A stretch of DNA of 64,000 nucleotides, taken from positions 1,798,001-1,862,000 of the forward strand of contig NZ_FNRY01000001.1 of the NCBI RefSeq assembly GCF_900105715.1, given 5' to 3'. The notes under the pieces were generated by a model. That model saw only the letters and a program-made list of their open reading frames with translations, did no database searches and had not been told where the DNA came from. The position numbers were made by a program, and so were the translations under genes. Shown one piece after another: positions 51,729 through 60,521 of the stretch. The DNA comes from Paramicrobacterium humi. Lineage in GTDB: Bacteria; Actinomycetota; Actinomycetes; Actinomycetales; Microbacteriaceae. The first letter of the stretch is position 1. Each line of letters begins with the position of its first letter.

Positions 51729-54700
51729 GTGCATCTTCTCAGCGTCGCCAGTCTGAAGAACCGGGCGCTCATCGCCCTCGTCACGATCGTGATCGCGGTG
51801 TTCGGCGTCATCTCCATGACCGGGCTGAAGCAGGAGCTCGCCCCGAGCGTGACGTTCCCGCAGCTCGCGATCATCACGAACTATCCCGGCGCTTCGCCGA
51901 ACGTCGTCAACGACGACGTTTCCACGCCCATCGAGAAGGCGGTGCGCGGCGTGCCGGGCCTCGAGTCCACGAGCGCCACGTCGAGCACGAACCTGAGTCT
52001 CGTGTCGGCGACGTTCACGTACGGCACCGATCTCGGCACGGCCGAGCAGAAGATCAACCAGGCCATCAACCGCATCTCGTCGACGCTGCCCGACAACGTC
52101 GAACCGCAGGTCATGACCGGCAGCCTCGATGATCTGCCGGTCATCCAGGTCGCCGCGACGGGCGAGAGCACGACCGAGCTCGCCGACCTGCTCGACCGCG
52201 TCGCCGTTCCCGAGCTCGAAGATGTCGACGGCGTGCGCGAGGCCGCCCTCGTGGGCGCGCTCGGTCAGCGAGTGACGATCACGCCGGATGCCGCCAAGCT
52301 CGCCGCCGCGGGGAAGACGACAGCCGCGATCTCCGATGCTCTGCAGCAGAACGGCTCGCTCATCGGCGCGGGCCAGATCACCGAGGGCGACAACACCTAC
52401 GCCGTGCAGGCCGGCTCGAAGCTGCACTCCGTCGATGACCTCAAGGCTCTGCCTCTCGTCGGCGCCGTGGATGCGGACGGCAATCCGCTGACCGTCGGGG
52501 ACGTGGCATCCGTCAAGCTCACCGACAACCCCGAGACGACGAAGTCGCGCGTGAACGGCAAGGACGCCCTCACCCTGTCGATCACGAAGCTGCCCGATGC
52601 CAACACCGTCGAGGTGTCCGAGGGCGTGCGCGCCGTGCTGCCCGACCTGGAGAAGAGCCTCGGCTCGGGCGTCACCCTGACGATCGTGTTCGACCAGGCG
52701 CCGTACATCCAGCAGTCCATCGAGTCGCTTTCGACAGAGGGTCTGCTCGGCCTGCTGTTCGCGGTCATCGTCATCCTGCTGTTCCTTCTCGACGTGCGCG
52801 CGACTCTCGTGACGGCGATCTCGATCCCCACGTCGGTGCTCATCACGTTCATCGGGCTGCAGGCCGCGGACTACACGCTCAACATCCTCACCCTCGGCGC
52901 GCTCACGATCGCGATCGGCCGCGTCGTCGACGACTCGATCGTGGTGATCGAGAACATCAAGCGGCACCTCGGCCTCGTCGCCGACCGCAGCGGGGAGGGC
53001 CGCTTCGTCGCGATCCTCGCCGCCGTGCGCGAGGTCGCCGGCGCCATCACCGCGTCGACGATCACGACCGTCGCCGTGTTCCTCCCGCTCGCGTTCGTCG
53101 GCGACATGACGGGCGAGCTGTTCCGGCCGTTCGCCCTCACCGTCACGATCGCCCTGCTCGCATCGCTCCTGGTCTCGCTCACGATCGTGCCCGTGCTCGC
53201 GTACTGGTTCCTGCGTGCGCCGAGCGAGGCCAAGCTCGCCGCGCGCGAGCAGAAGCTGCAGGCCCGTGAGGCGGCCGAGACCGAGCGCCGTCAGAAGCGC
53301 GAGGCGAAGGATGCCGCGAAGGCGGCGCGCCGCACGGGCGCCGCTCCCGCGGCGGAGGCGGCCGCCGCGGCTCCCGATGCCGCCGTCGAGCAGGAGCCCG
53401 CGGCATCCGCTCTGCCTGCCGGTGTAGCACCGACGCCTGCGATCGTCGAGCCCGCGTTCCTCAGCCCGACGCTGACCGCCGAGGACAGCGAGCCGGCGGA
53501 CGTCCGCGAGGCGGCATCCGATCTGGAACCGGCCGAGCAGCAGATGCCCGCCCGCAGCCGCCGCGCTCGCCGGGCGCAGGCGAACGACCACGAGGACGAG
53601 CTGCGGCACCCGACGGCGCTGCAGCGCGGCTACCTGCCGATCATCCGGTGGACGCTCAAGCACTCGGCGACGACGATCATCCTCGCCGTTCTCGTGATGG
53701 CGGGCACGCTCGCGGCGGCGCCGTTCATGAAGACGAACTTCCTCGGCAGCTCCGGCCAGAACACGCTCTCGGTGACGCAGACGCTCGAGCCGGGCACGAG
53801 CCTCGCCGCCCAGGACGCCGCATCGAAGAAGGTCGACGACGTGCTGCTCGACATCGACGGGATCGAGACCGTGCAGCTGTCGATCGGCTCGAGCGGCAGT
53901 GCACTGAGCGACGCGTTCCTCGGCGGCGGCGAGGGTCGCATCACGTACTCGATCACGACGGACGAGAACGCCGACCAGGACGCCCTGCAGCAGACGGTGC
54001 GCGAGAAGCTCGACCAGGTGAAGGACGCCGGCACGATCGAGGTCGCCGCTTCGAGCGGCTTCGGCGCGTCGAGCGACATCGAGGTCGACATCACCGCGAC
54101 GAACGCCGACGACCTGCAGACGGCGACCGACAAGGTGTCGAAGGCGATCACAGGCCTCGACGCGATCGTGCAGGTCAGCGACAACCTCGCCGAGTCCCGC
54201 CCCTACATCGGCATCACCGTCGACCGGAAGGCCGCGGCAGAAGCCGGCTACTCCGAGATCGCGCTGAGCTCCTTCGTGTCGAGCGCGACGCAGCCGCAGC
54301 AGGCCGGCACGATCGTCATCGACGACACGACGCTCACGATCTACCTGCAGGCCGACGACGAGCCCGCCTCGCTCGACGAGCTCAAGAACCTCGACGTGCC
54401 GACGCCGACGGGAGTGAAGAAGCTGTCGGATCTCGCGAGCGTCGAGGTCACGAACGGCCCCGCCTCGATCACGACGGTGAACGCGGAGCGGTCCTCGACC
54501 GTGTCGGCGACGCCGTCGAGCGACAACATCGGCACCGCGAGCGCCGAAGTGCAGGAGGCCGTCGACGGGCTCAGCCTGCCGGCCGGCGCGACGGCGGAGC
54601 TCGGCGGCGTGACCGCCGACCAAGGCACCGCGTTCCAGCAGCTCGGCCTTGCGATGCTCGCCGCGATCCTGATCGTCTACATCGTCATGGTCGCCACGTT

Positions 54701-55187
54701 CCGCTCGCTGCGGCAGCCGCTGCTTCTTCTCGTGTCGGTGCCGTTCGCGGCCACGGGCGCGATCGGTCTGCAGCTCGCGACGGGCGTGCCGCTCGGCGTG
54801 CCCTCGCTCATCGGCGTGCTCATGCTCATCGGCATCGTCGTGACGAACGCGATCGTGCTCGTCGACCTCGTGAACCAGTACCGCGACAGGGGTCTCACCG
54901 TCGCCGACGCGGTCGAGCACGGTTCGGTCCGCCGTCTCCGCCCGATCCTCATGACGGCGCTCGCGACGATCTTCGCGCTCACGCCCATGGCGCTCGGCAT
55001 CACGGGGCACGGCGGGTTCATCTCGCAGCCGCTCGCGATCGTCGTGATCGGCGGGCTCGTCTCGTCGACGCTCCTGACGCTCGTGGTGCTGCCGACGCTG
55101 TATAACCTCGTCGAGGGAGCGAAGGAGCGCCGCGCCGCCAAGCGCGAGGCCAAGCGCGAGAAGGCCGAGGCGCATGCCGACGCCTGA
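51729..55187 (+). CDS. RND family efflux transporter permease (HAE1/AcrB-like)
   Basis: 1152 residues from a GTG with AGGAG four bases upstream; an ATG at 51654 would add 25 residues. Typical layout: helix 1 VASLKNRALIALVTIVIAVFG, porter loops, helix 4 motif IAIGRVVDDSIVVIENIKRHL, six helices, a second half with LLMLIGIVVTNAIVLVDLVNQYRDRG. Between the two halves (about 495-632) lies a 135-residue low-complexity insertion: a Lys/Arg/Glu helix, then Ala/Pro/Glu-rich sequence. In Gram-positive hosts such RND proteins work without an outer membrane channel. No adaptor gene is adjacent. It follows the TipAL-like regulator. Confidence 0.92.
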   Translation: MHLLSVASLKNRALIALVTIVIAVFGVISMTGLKQELAPSVTFPQLAIITNYPGASPNVVNDDVSTPIEKAVRGVPGLESTSATSSTNLSLVSATFTYGTDLGTAEQKINQAINRISSTLPDNVEPQVMTGSLDDLPVIQVAATGESTTELADLLDRVAVPELEDVDGVREAALVGALGQRVTITPDAAKLAAAGKTTAAISDALQQNGSLIGAGQITEGDNTYAVQAGSKLHSVDDLKALPLVGAVDADGNPLTVGDVASVKLTDNPETTKSRVNGKDALTLSITKLPDANTVEVSEGVRAVLPDLEKSLGSGVTLTIVFDQAPYIQQSIESLSTEGLLGLLFAVIVILLFLLDVRATLVTAISIPTSVLITFIGLQAADYTLNILTLGALTIAIGRVVDDSIVVIENIKRHLGLVADRSGEGRFVAILAAVREVAGAITASTITTVAVFLPLAFVGDMTGELFRPFALTVTIALLASLLVSLTIVPVLAYWFLRAPSEAKLAAREQKLQAREAAETERRQKREAKDAAKAARRTGAAPAAEAAAAAPDAAVEQEPAASALPAGVAPTPAIVEPAFLSPTLTAEDSEPADVREAASDLEPAEQQMPARSRRARRAQANDHEDELRHPTALQRGYLPIIRWTLKHSATTIILAVLVMAGTLAAAPFMKTNFLGSSGQNTLSVTQTLEPGTSLAAQDAASKKVDDVLLDIDGIETVQLSIGSSGSALSDAFLGGGEGRITYSITTDENADQDALQQTVREKLDQVKDAGTIEVAASSGFGASSDIEVDITATNADDLQTATDKVSKAITGLDAIVQVSDNLAESRPYIGITVDRKAAAEAGYSEIALSSFVSSATQPQQAGTIVIDDTTLTIYLQADDEPASLDELKNLDVPTPTGVKKLSDLASVEVTNGPASITTVNAERSSTVSATPSSDNIGTASAEVQEAVDGLSLPAGATAELGGVTADQGTAFQQLGLAMLAAILIVYIVMVATFRSLRQPLLLLVSVPFAATGAIGLQLATGVPLGVPSLIGVLMLIGIVVTNAIVLVDLVNQYRDRGLTVADAVEHGSVRRLRPILMTALATIFALTPMALGITGHGGFISQPLAIVVIGGLVSSTLLTLVVLPTLYNLVEGAKERRAAKREAKREKAEAHADA

Positions 55188-55653
55188 GTTCATCGTCGGG
55201 ATGCGCGAGAAGATCGGCCACGACGAGCTCTGGCTCAGCGGCGTGACCGCCGTCGTGTCGAGGAAAACGGATGCCGGCACGGAAGTGCTGCTCGGTCGCC
55301 GTGCCGACAACGGCAGCTGGACGAACATCACCGGCATCATCGACCCCGGTGAGGAGCCTGCGGTCGCGGCCGAGCGGGAGGTGCTCGAGGAGGCCGGCAT
55401 CGTCGCTGTCGCCGAGCGCCTCGTGTGGGTGCACGCACTGCCGAAGATGGCGTGGGGCAACGGCGACAAGGCGCAGTTCCTCGACATCGCCTTCGCCTGC
55501 CGATACGTTTCGGGAGAGCCGGAGCCCGTCGACGGGGAGAACAGTGCGGTCGCCTGGTTCCCGATCGACGCGCTGCCCGCGCTCGCCGAGGACCACGCCG
55601 AGCGGATCCGCGTCGCCCTTTCGGGCGAGGAGCGTGCCCGCTTCGAGCGCTAA
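55174..55653 (+). CDS. Nudix hydrolase
   Basis: 159 residues. The Nudix box is complete: G-IIDPGE-E-PAVAAE-REVLEEAG-I (Gx5Ex7REUxEExGU) at about 51-73, preceded by VLLGRRADNGSWTNITG. It hydrolyses a nucleoside diphosphate linked to some moiety; the substrate cannot be told. The start codon overlaps the RND gene end by 14 bases, so it is coupled to the exporter, though a functional link is not evident. Confidence 0.93.
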   Translation: MPTPEFIVGMREKIGHDELWLSGVTAVVSRKTDAGTEVLLGRRADNGSWTNITGIIDPGEEPAVAAEREVLEEAGIVAVAERLVWVHALPKMAWGNGDKAQFLDIAFACRYVSGEPEPVDGENSAVAWFPIDALPALAEDHAERIRVALSGEERARFER

Positions 55654-55656
55654 GGT
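55651..55656 (+). promoter_or_regulatory. Predicted -10 box (TAAGGT), leaderless lipoprotein gene
   Basis: TAAGGT overlaps the Nudix stop codon and ends six bases before the ATG at 55663. Confidence 0.45.
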
Positions 55657-55662
55657 CAGGCC

Positions 55663-56082
55663 ATGGAGGCTCTCCGGCGGGCGATGCTGCTGTGTGCGGC
55701 TGCGGTGCTTGTCGTACTTCTCGCCGGCTGCTCGGTGAACCAGGTGATCTGGGGTCGGGATGGCGCTCGCGTGATCGAGACGACCGAGCGGCTCATCGAC
55801 GCCGGCGTCGCCGGTGAGAGCGCCTCGTTCGCCTGTGACGACGCCGTGGTGGACTTCCGCCAGCCCGAGGACTGGCGCGAGCTTTACCCCGGCGAGCCGG
55901 AGAAGTTCAGCGCGAGATACTGGCGTGAGCAGGCGGAACTCGACCCGGCGTGGAGCATCAATGTGTCGCTCGAGCAGGACCGAGTGGCGCCAGGTCTGGA
56001 ATTCCCGGGCGACGTGTTCTACCGCGAAACCGACGACGGCCTCTGCGTCGTCGACATCGCCTGGTGGACCGTCGCGGATTAG
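55663..56082 (+). CDS. Putative lipoprotein, function unknown
   Basis: 139 residues. An N-terminal signal with lipobox VVLLAGC (Cys23) predicts cleavage and lipid attachment at the outer face of the membrane. The mature part contains two further Cys (FACDD and GLCVVD) that may pair. No family recognised. Its -10-like box overlaps the Nudix stop, so it may be cotranscribed or start on its own. Convergent with the VOC gene, 19 bases apart. Confidence 0.78.
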   Translation: MEALRRAMLLCAAAVLVVLLAGCSVNQVIWGRDGARVIETTERLIDAGVAGESASFACDDAVVDFRQPEDWRELYPGEPEKFSARYWREQAELDPAWSINVSLEQDRVAPGLEFPGDVFYRETDDGLCVVDIAWWTVAD

Positions 56083-56101
56083 TGCTTCAGCGCGTTGGCT
56101 C

Positions 56102-56536
56102 TCAGTCGAGGCAGAACTCGTTGCCCTCGACGTCCTGCATCACGAGGCACGCCTCGTCGACGCCGTCAGCCGGCATCAGCCGAAGACGCCGAGCGCCGAG
56201 CTTCTCCAACCGGTCAGCCTCGGTCTCCAACGCGGTGACTCGTTCGTCGCCCGTGAGTCCGGTGCCCACGCGCACGTCGAGGTGCACGCGGTTCTTCACC
56301 GCCTTCGGCTCGGGAACGCGCTGGAAGAACAGGCGCGGCCCGACCCCGTTCGGATCCTGGCAGGCAGAGGCCGAGCCCTGGTGCTCCGCAGGAAGCGACG
56401 CGTCGAACGCGTCCCATGAGTCGAACCCGGACGGCACGGGCGGATCCACGTAGCCGAGGACGGCCTTCCAGAACTCCGAGACCGCCCGTGGGTTCGCGCA
56501 GTCGAAGGTCACTTGAACTTGCTTCACGTTCGCCAT
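56102..56536 (-). CDS. VOC family protein, single glyoxalase-like domain
   Basis: 144 residues. One VOC module of the Glyoxalase_6 type common in Actinobacteria: QVTFDCANPRAVSEFWKAVLGYV, GPRLFFQRVPEPKAVKNRVHLDVRV and VMQDVEGNEFCLD. The usual metal ligands are incomplete, His in NRVHLDV and Glu in GNEFCLD, so it may bind rather than convert its ligand. TACCAT six bases before the ATG gives a leaderless start. A far longer antisense frame covering 56102-59398 is only a reading-frame shadow. Confidence 0.88.
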   Translation of the reverse strand: MANVKQVQVTFDCANPRAVSEFWKAVLGYVDPPVPSGFDSWDAFDASLPAEHQGSASACQDPNGVGPRLFFQRVPEPKAVKNRVHLDVRVGTGLTGDERVTALETEADRLEKLGARRLRLMPADGVDEACLVMQDVEGNEFCLD

Positions 56537-56542
56537 CGGCCC

Positions 56543-56548
56543 ATGGTA
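56543..56548 (-). promoter_or_regulatory. Predicted -10 box (TACCAT), leaderless VOC gene
   Basis: Minus-strand TACCAT, six bases, ATG at 56536. Confidence 0.5.
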
Positions 56549-56574
56549 CGGCGCGCTACGGGACGACGGAAGCT

Positions 56575-58086
56575 TTATTCCCGCGGCTCCGACTGCCGGG
56601 CCAGCACCTCGATCAGCAGTCGCTCGGTCGTCTCCGCGGGCAGCGCCTCGATGAGGGCCATGAGTGGCGCCATCTTCCCGGGGAGCGGACTCGCGTCGCC
56701 CTTCCCGATCCCGAATCGGGCGAGCAGCGCCGCGGCCCGGTCGGCCGTCAGCGGTTTCGACAGCGCGCCCGAGAGCCAGAGCGCCCGGGCGGCGAGCTTT
56801 CCGCTCGCGGGGCGCCGGCCGCGCACATCGTGAGCGGCACGTGTGAGCACGTCGCGCAGCTCGGGCAGCATCCGCTCGGTCACCGGTGTGATCGTCAGGT
56901 GAGCTGTTCTCGGCAGCACCGAGCCGTCGGACTGCGTGAACGCCGGCTGCATCTGCACCGTGAAGCCGAGTTCTCCCGCGCGGTCGGCCCAGTGATGGGG
57001 ATCGACGCGGTGCCGCTTCGGCGCTGAATCGTCCGTCGCCACAGCGAAAAGCGGCCCGACCGGCTCGCCGACGACGCGCAGTCCCTCGAGGCCGGCGATG
57101 AGCTCGCGCAGGCTCTCCGTCGACCGCTGGCATGAGGCGATGAGGCCGGCGAAGCCGTCGTCGCCGAGACGCTGCACGATCGCCCACGCCGCCGCGAGCG
57201 CTCCCGCCGATTTCGAGCCGAGCAGCGTCGGATTCACCACGGGGTAGCCGGGCCAGCGAGTCGTCGCGAAGTACTGCGCACGCTGCCGGTCGCGCCCGCG
57301 CTGCAGCAGAACCGACGCGCCCTTGGGCGCATAGCCGTACTTGTGCAGGTCGGCCGAGATGCTCGTCACGCCGGGAACCGCGAAGTCCCACGGCGGAAGC
57401 TCGCCCCACCAGGGCAGGGCGAAGCCGCCGATGCACGCGTCGACGTGGCACGGGATCCCGAAGGCGGCCGCGGTGCCCGCGACCTCGGCGATCGGGTCGA
57501 GGGCGGCGAACGGGTAGGAGGGCGCGGAGACGACGACAAGCGCCACATCGGGGCCGAGCCGGGCGGTGAGATCGGATGCCGCGACCGCGCCGTCTGGACC
57601 GACGGGAACGAGGTCGAGTTCGAGCCCGAAGTAGCGAGCCGCCTTGTGGAAGGCCGCATGCGCCGTGGACGGCGCGACGATCCGCGGCCGCAGCGGCACT
57701 GTCGGCTGCGCCACCGGCCGCTCGCCGAGCTGCGCCGCGAGCCAGGTGTCCCTCGCCGTCTTCACGGCGAGCAGGCAGCTCTCGGTTCCGCCGCTCGTGA
57801 CGGTGCCGACCACGTCCTCTCCTCCGACCGCCGGCTCCCCGTGCAGCATCCGCCTGGCGAAGCCGACGAGATCGCGCTCCATCGCGGCGACCGACGGGAA
57901 CACCGTCGGGTCGAGGCCGTTCACGGACTGCACGAGCCGCATCGCCTCGGCGGCGAGCTCGTCGAGCTCCGCCATTCCCGAGTCGTACACGTACGACAGC
58001 ACGCGGCCGCCGTGCGTCGGCGCGTCCGCCTCGCGCAGTGCCCTCAGCCGCTCGAGAACGGCCTCCGACTCCGCACCGAGCGGCAT
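56575..58086 (-). CDS. PLP-dependent decarboxylase/lyase (sphingosine-1-phosphate lyase-like, group II)
   Basis: 503 residues. Fold type I PLP enzyme: GTVTSGGTESCLLAVKTARD (phosphate loop), APSTAHAAFHKAARYFG (His stacking on PLP), CHVDACIGGF (Asp for pyridine nitrogen), and SADLHKYGYAPKGAS with the PLP Lys249. Closest in pattern to the sphingosine-1-phosphate lyase/glutamate decarboxylase branch. Sphingolipids are not expected here, so the real substrate is open. A carbohydrate or drug-type MFS gene precedes it by 3 bases in the same direction, suggesting a joint role. Confidence 0.9.
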   Translation of the reverse strand: MPLGAESEAVLERLRALREADAPTHGGRVLSYVYDSGMAELDELAAEAMRLVQSVNGLDPTVFPSVAAMERDLVGFARRMLHGEPAVGGEDVVGTVTSGGTESCLLAVKTARDTWLAAQLGERPVAQPTVPLRPRIVAPSTAHAAFHKAARYFGLELDLVPVGPDGAVAASDLTARLGPDVALVVVSAPSYPFAALDPIAEVAGTAAAFGIPCHVDACIGGFALPWWGELPPWDFAVPGVTSISADLHKYGYAPKGASVLLQRGRDRQRAQYFATTRWPGYPVVNPTLLGSKSAGALAAAWAIVQRLGDDGFAGLIASCQRSTESLRELIAGLEGLRVVGEPVGPLFAVATDDSAPKRHRVDPHHWADRAGELGFTVQMQPAFTQSDGSVLPRTAHLTITPVTERMLPELRDVLTRAAHDVRGRRPASGKLAARALWLSGALSKPLTADRAAALLARFGIGKGDASPLPGKMAPLMALIEALPAETTERLLIEVLARQSEPRE

Positions 58087-58089
58087 CGC

Positions 58090-59475
58090 TCAGTCCTCGA
58101 TGTCGGCTTTGCGCAGCCGGTAGCGCGCGAGCGGAACAAGGCTCAGCAGCATGACACACGCGGGAACGATGCTGAAGCTCAGCACGATTCCGCTGACGGC
58201 GGCATCCGACTGGGTGACGAGCTCGGTGCCGACCGATTCCTGGTAGCCGGTCACCGTGAGCACGATCGTGAGCGCCGTCGCGCCGAACGCCATGCCGGCC
58301 GTCTCGCCCGCGGTCCACAGGCCGCCGAAGACGCCGGCGCGTCCCTCGCCGTGCCGGGCCGCGTCGTGCGAGATCACGTCGGGCAGCATCGCCATCGGCA
58401 GGGACTGCATGCCCGCATACGCGGCTCCCGCCACGGCGACGGGAACGAACACCCACCAGCCGGGCGACCACATGAGCATCACGAGCGAGCCTGCCGCGAT
58501 CATGAAGATGATGCTCGCGAACCAGAAGCCGCTCTCCTTGCCGATGCGCTTCGCGATGCCGCCCCACACCGGCGTCAGCAGCAGCGCCGGCGCGATGAGC
58601 GCGACGAACAGCAGCGTCACGGCGGTCTCGGAGTGCAGCACCCACGTCGCGACATACTGGGCGCCCGCGAGCATGATGCCCGTTGCGAGGCCCTGCAGCA
58701 TGTACGTCGCGAGCAGCGCTCGGAACGGCTGGCTGCGCACGAGCGCTCGGATGCCGCCGTGATAGTTCTGCACGAGCGACGCGGTCGGCCGCGTCTCCGG
58801 GGAGGGCACATCCCGCGGCGCGACCGACGACGACACGATCATGCCGACGCACAGCACGACGCCCGCGGCGACCGCCATGATGAGGTAGCCGAGGTACGGG
58901 TTCTGCGGCACCAGGTCGCGCAACAGCGGTCCGCCCGCCCCGAACAGCAGAATCGCGACCGTCAGCACGACGACCCGCCACGTCAGCAGGCGCGTGCGCT
59001 CGTCGTACCGGCGCGTCAGCTCGGCGGGCAGGGCGATGTACGGCACCTGGAACAGGCTGAACGCCGTCGCGCACAGCATGAACGCGATGACGACCCAGAC
59101 AGCGGATGCCGTCGCCGGCAGTCCCGGGACGACCGAGAACGTGAGCACGAAGAACACCGGAAGGGCGATGCCGCCGACGACCATGTATCGGCGGCGCGAC
59201 CCGGTCGCGGCGAGGCTGAAGTCGCTCTTCCCGCCGATGACGGGGTCGATGAGCACGTCCCAGACCTTCGCGATCGTGAGGATGAGGCCCGCGACGATCG
59301 CCGTGACGCCGAGCGTGTCGGTGAGGTAGTAGACGAGAACGAGACCGGGCAGGGTGGCGAAGCCGCCGGTGCCGAGCGAACCGATCGCGTAACGCCACAG
59401 CGTCGAGGATGGCAGTCGCGTGCGCGACACACTGATGGGCCCCGTGGCGTCGTTCGGCACTCTCACACCCGGCAC
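58090..59475 (-). CDS. GPH-type MFS transporter (glycoside-pentoside-hexuronide:cation symporter-like)
   Basis: 461 residues, twelve membrane helices. Features of the GPH branch: YAIGSLGTGGFATLPGLVLVYYLTDTLG, AKVWDVLIDPVIGGKSDFSL between helices 2 and 3, GSRRRYMVVGG, and SLFQVPYIALPAELTRRYDERTRLL (segments of the MelB pattern). Substrate may be a glycoside, or another solute. The GTG start at 59475 is the longest; in-frame GTGs at 59466 and 59460 are alternatives. A TAAGAT box near 59511 is a possible -10. It probably heads a two-gene unit with the PLP enzyme. Confidence 0.85.
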   Translation of the reverse strand: MPGVRVPNDATGPISVSRTRLPSSTLWRYAIGSLGTGGFATLPGLVLVYYLTDTLGVTAIVAGLILTIAKVWDVLIDPVIGGKSDFSLAATGSRRRYMVVGGIALPVFFVLTFSVVPGLPATASAVWVVIAFMLCATAFSLFQVPYIALPAELTRRYDERTRLLTWRVVVLTVAILLFGAGGPLLRDLVPQNPYLGYLIMAVAAGVVLCVGMIVSSSVAPRDVPSPETRPTASLVQNYHGGIRALVRSQPFRALLATYMLQGLATGIMLAGAQYVATWVLHSETAVTLLFVALIAPALLLTPVWGGIAKRIGKESGFWFASIIFMIAAGSLVMLMWSPGWWVFVPVAVAGAAYAGMQSLPMAMLPDVISHDAARHGEGRAGVFGGLWTAGETAGMAFGATALTIVLTVTGYQESVGTELVTQSDAAVSGIVLSFSIVPACVMLLSLVPLARYRLRKADIED

Positions 59476-59541
59476 CTCGTCACTGAAAAAGCCCCATCAC
59501 AGCCATGAACCGATCTTAGTGTGCCGCCCTGTGCGCCGTGT

Positions 59542-59547
59542 TAGCGT
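59542..59547 (+). promoter_or_regulatory. Predicted -10 box (TAGCGT), leaderless hutG-like gene
   Basis: TAGCGT, six bases, ATG at 59554. Confidence 0.55.
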
Positions 59548-59553
59548 CTGGAC

Positions 59554-60459
59554 ATGACTGCCGCGCCGCGTCCCGAGCTCCCACACGACGCCCTCTGGCC
59601 GCGCGCCGGGGACTGGCCCGCCGCCGCGTCGGTGCACGGCGATCTCGACCTCGCCCTGCTCGGCATCCCGAGCCACCGCACGTCGCTCTCGGCCACCCGG
59701 GCCGACACGACGCCGGCCGCGATCCGCGACGCCCTGCGCCGCTACAGTCCGTTCGCGCACGGAACAGACCTCGAGCTGCTCACGATCGCCGACGCGGGCG
59801 ACATCGACGACCCCGATGGCGACGAGGATGCCGCGCGCGAGGCCGTCGCCGACCTCGCCGGGCGCAGCCGACTGCTCGTCGCCCTCGGCGGCGACAACGC
59901 GGCGACAGTCCCTGCCGCCCTCGGCGCGTGGGGGAGCGAGCTCAGCACAGCAGGGCTCATCACGCTCGACGCCCACTACGACCTGCGCGACGGCCGCTCC
60001 AACGGCTCGCCCGTGCGCCGCCTCGTCGAAGCGGGCCTTGACGGCTCCCGCGTCGTGCAGATCGGCATCCAGGACTTCGCGAACTCCCGCGCCTACGCGG
60101 AGCGCGCCGCCGACCTGGGCATCACCGTGGTGGGCCGCGACGAGCTGCTGCGCCGGCCCATCGACCTTGTCATGTCCGAAGCGCTCGAGCTCGCGGGCGC
60201 GGCGGGCGGACCGGTGCACCTCGACGTCGACGTGGACGTATGCGATCGCTCTGTTGCACCGGGCTGCCCCGCCTCCACGCCCGGCGGCATCGCCGCCCAC
60301 GAGCTGAGCATGGCAGTTCGGACGGCCGCCCGGCATCCGTCGCTGCGCTCGCTCGACATCGTCGAGGTGGATGCCGCCGCCGACAGCCCGGACGGCCGCA
60401 CCGTGCGCCTCGCCGCCCTCTGCGTGCTCGAGGCCGCCGCGGGACTCGCCGCCCGCTGA
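59554..60459 (+). CDS. hutG: Arginase/agmatinase superfamily protein, probable formimidoylglutamase
   Basis: 301 residues. Ureohydrolase fold with metal motifs LGGDN (the superfamily usually has GGDH or GGGHE), LDAHYDLRDG and VHLDVDVDVCDRSVAPG. The Asn in place of the first metal-binding His is odd, although I recall GGDN in actinobacterial HutG-like proteins. In the context of hutI, hutU and hutH it likely performs the last step, hydrolysis of formimidoylglutamate to glutamate and formamide. Agmatinase-like activity is an alternative. It is convergent with hutI, with a repeat element in between. Confidence 0.78.
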   Translation: MTAAPRPELPHDALWPRAGDWPAAASVHGDLDLALLGIPSHRTSLSATRADTTPAAIRDALRRYSPFAHGTDLELLTIADAGDIDDPDGDEDAAREAVADLAGRSRLLVALGGDNAATVPAALGAWGSELSTAGLITLDAHYDLRDGRSNGSPVRRLVEAGLDGSRVVQIGIQDFANSRAYAERAADLGITVVGRDELLRRPIDLVMSEALELAGAAGGPVHLDVDVDVCDRSVAPGCPASTPGGIAAHELSMAVRTAARHPSLRSLDIVEVDAAADSPDGRTVRLAALCVLEAAAGLAAR

Positions 60460-60521
60460 CTCCGTTCTCGCACCTGCTGATCCGATCTGCTCACCAGCTC
60501 CCCGGCCCGCCGCAGGTTCGG

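Noticed and set aside
51669-55487. 1272-codon minus-strand frame antisense to the RND gene
   Set aside because: Composition is Arg/Asp/His-rich without folds; it mirrors the RND codon pattern.
56102-59398. 1098-codon minus-strand frame joining the VOC gene with upstream sequence
   Set aside because: Only its last 144 residues are a real protein. The remainder lies out of frame over the PLP enzyme and MFS genes.
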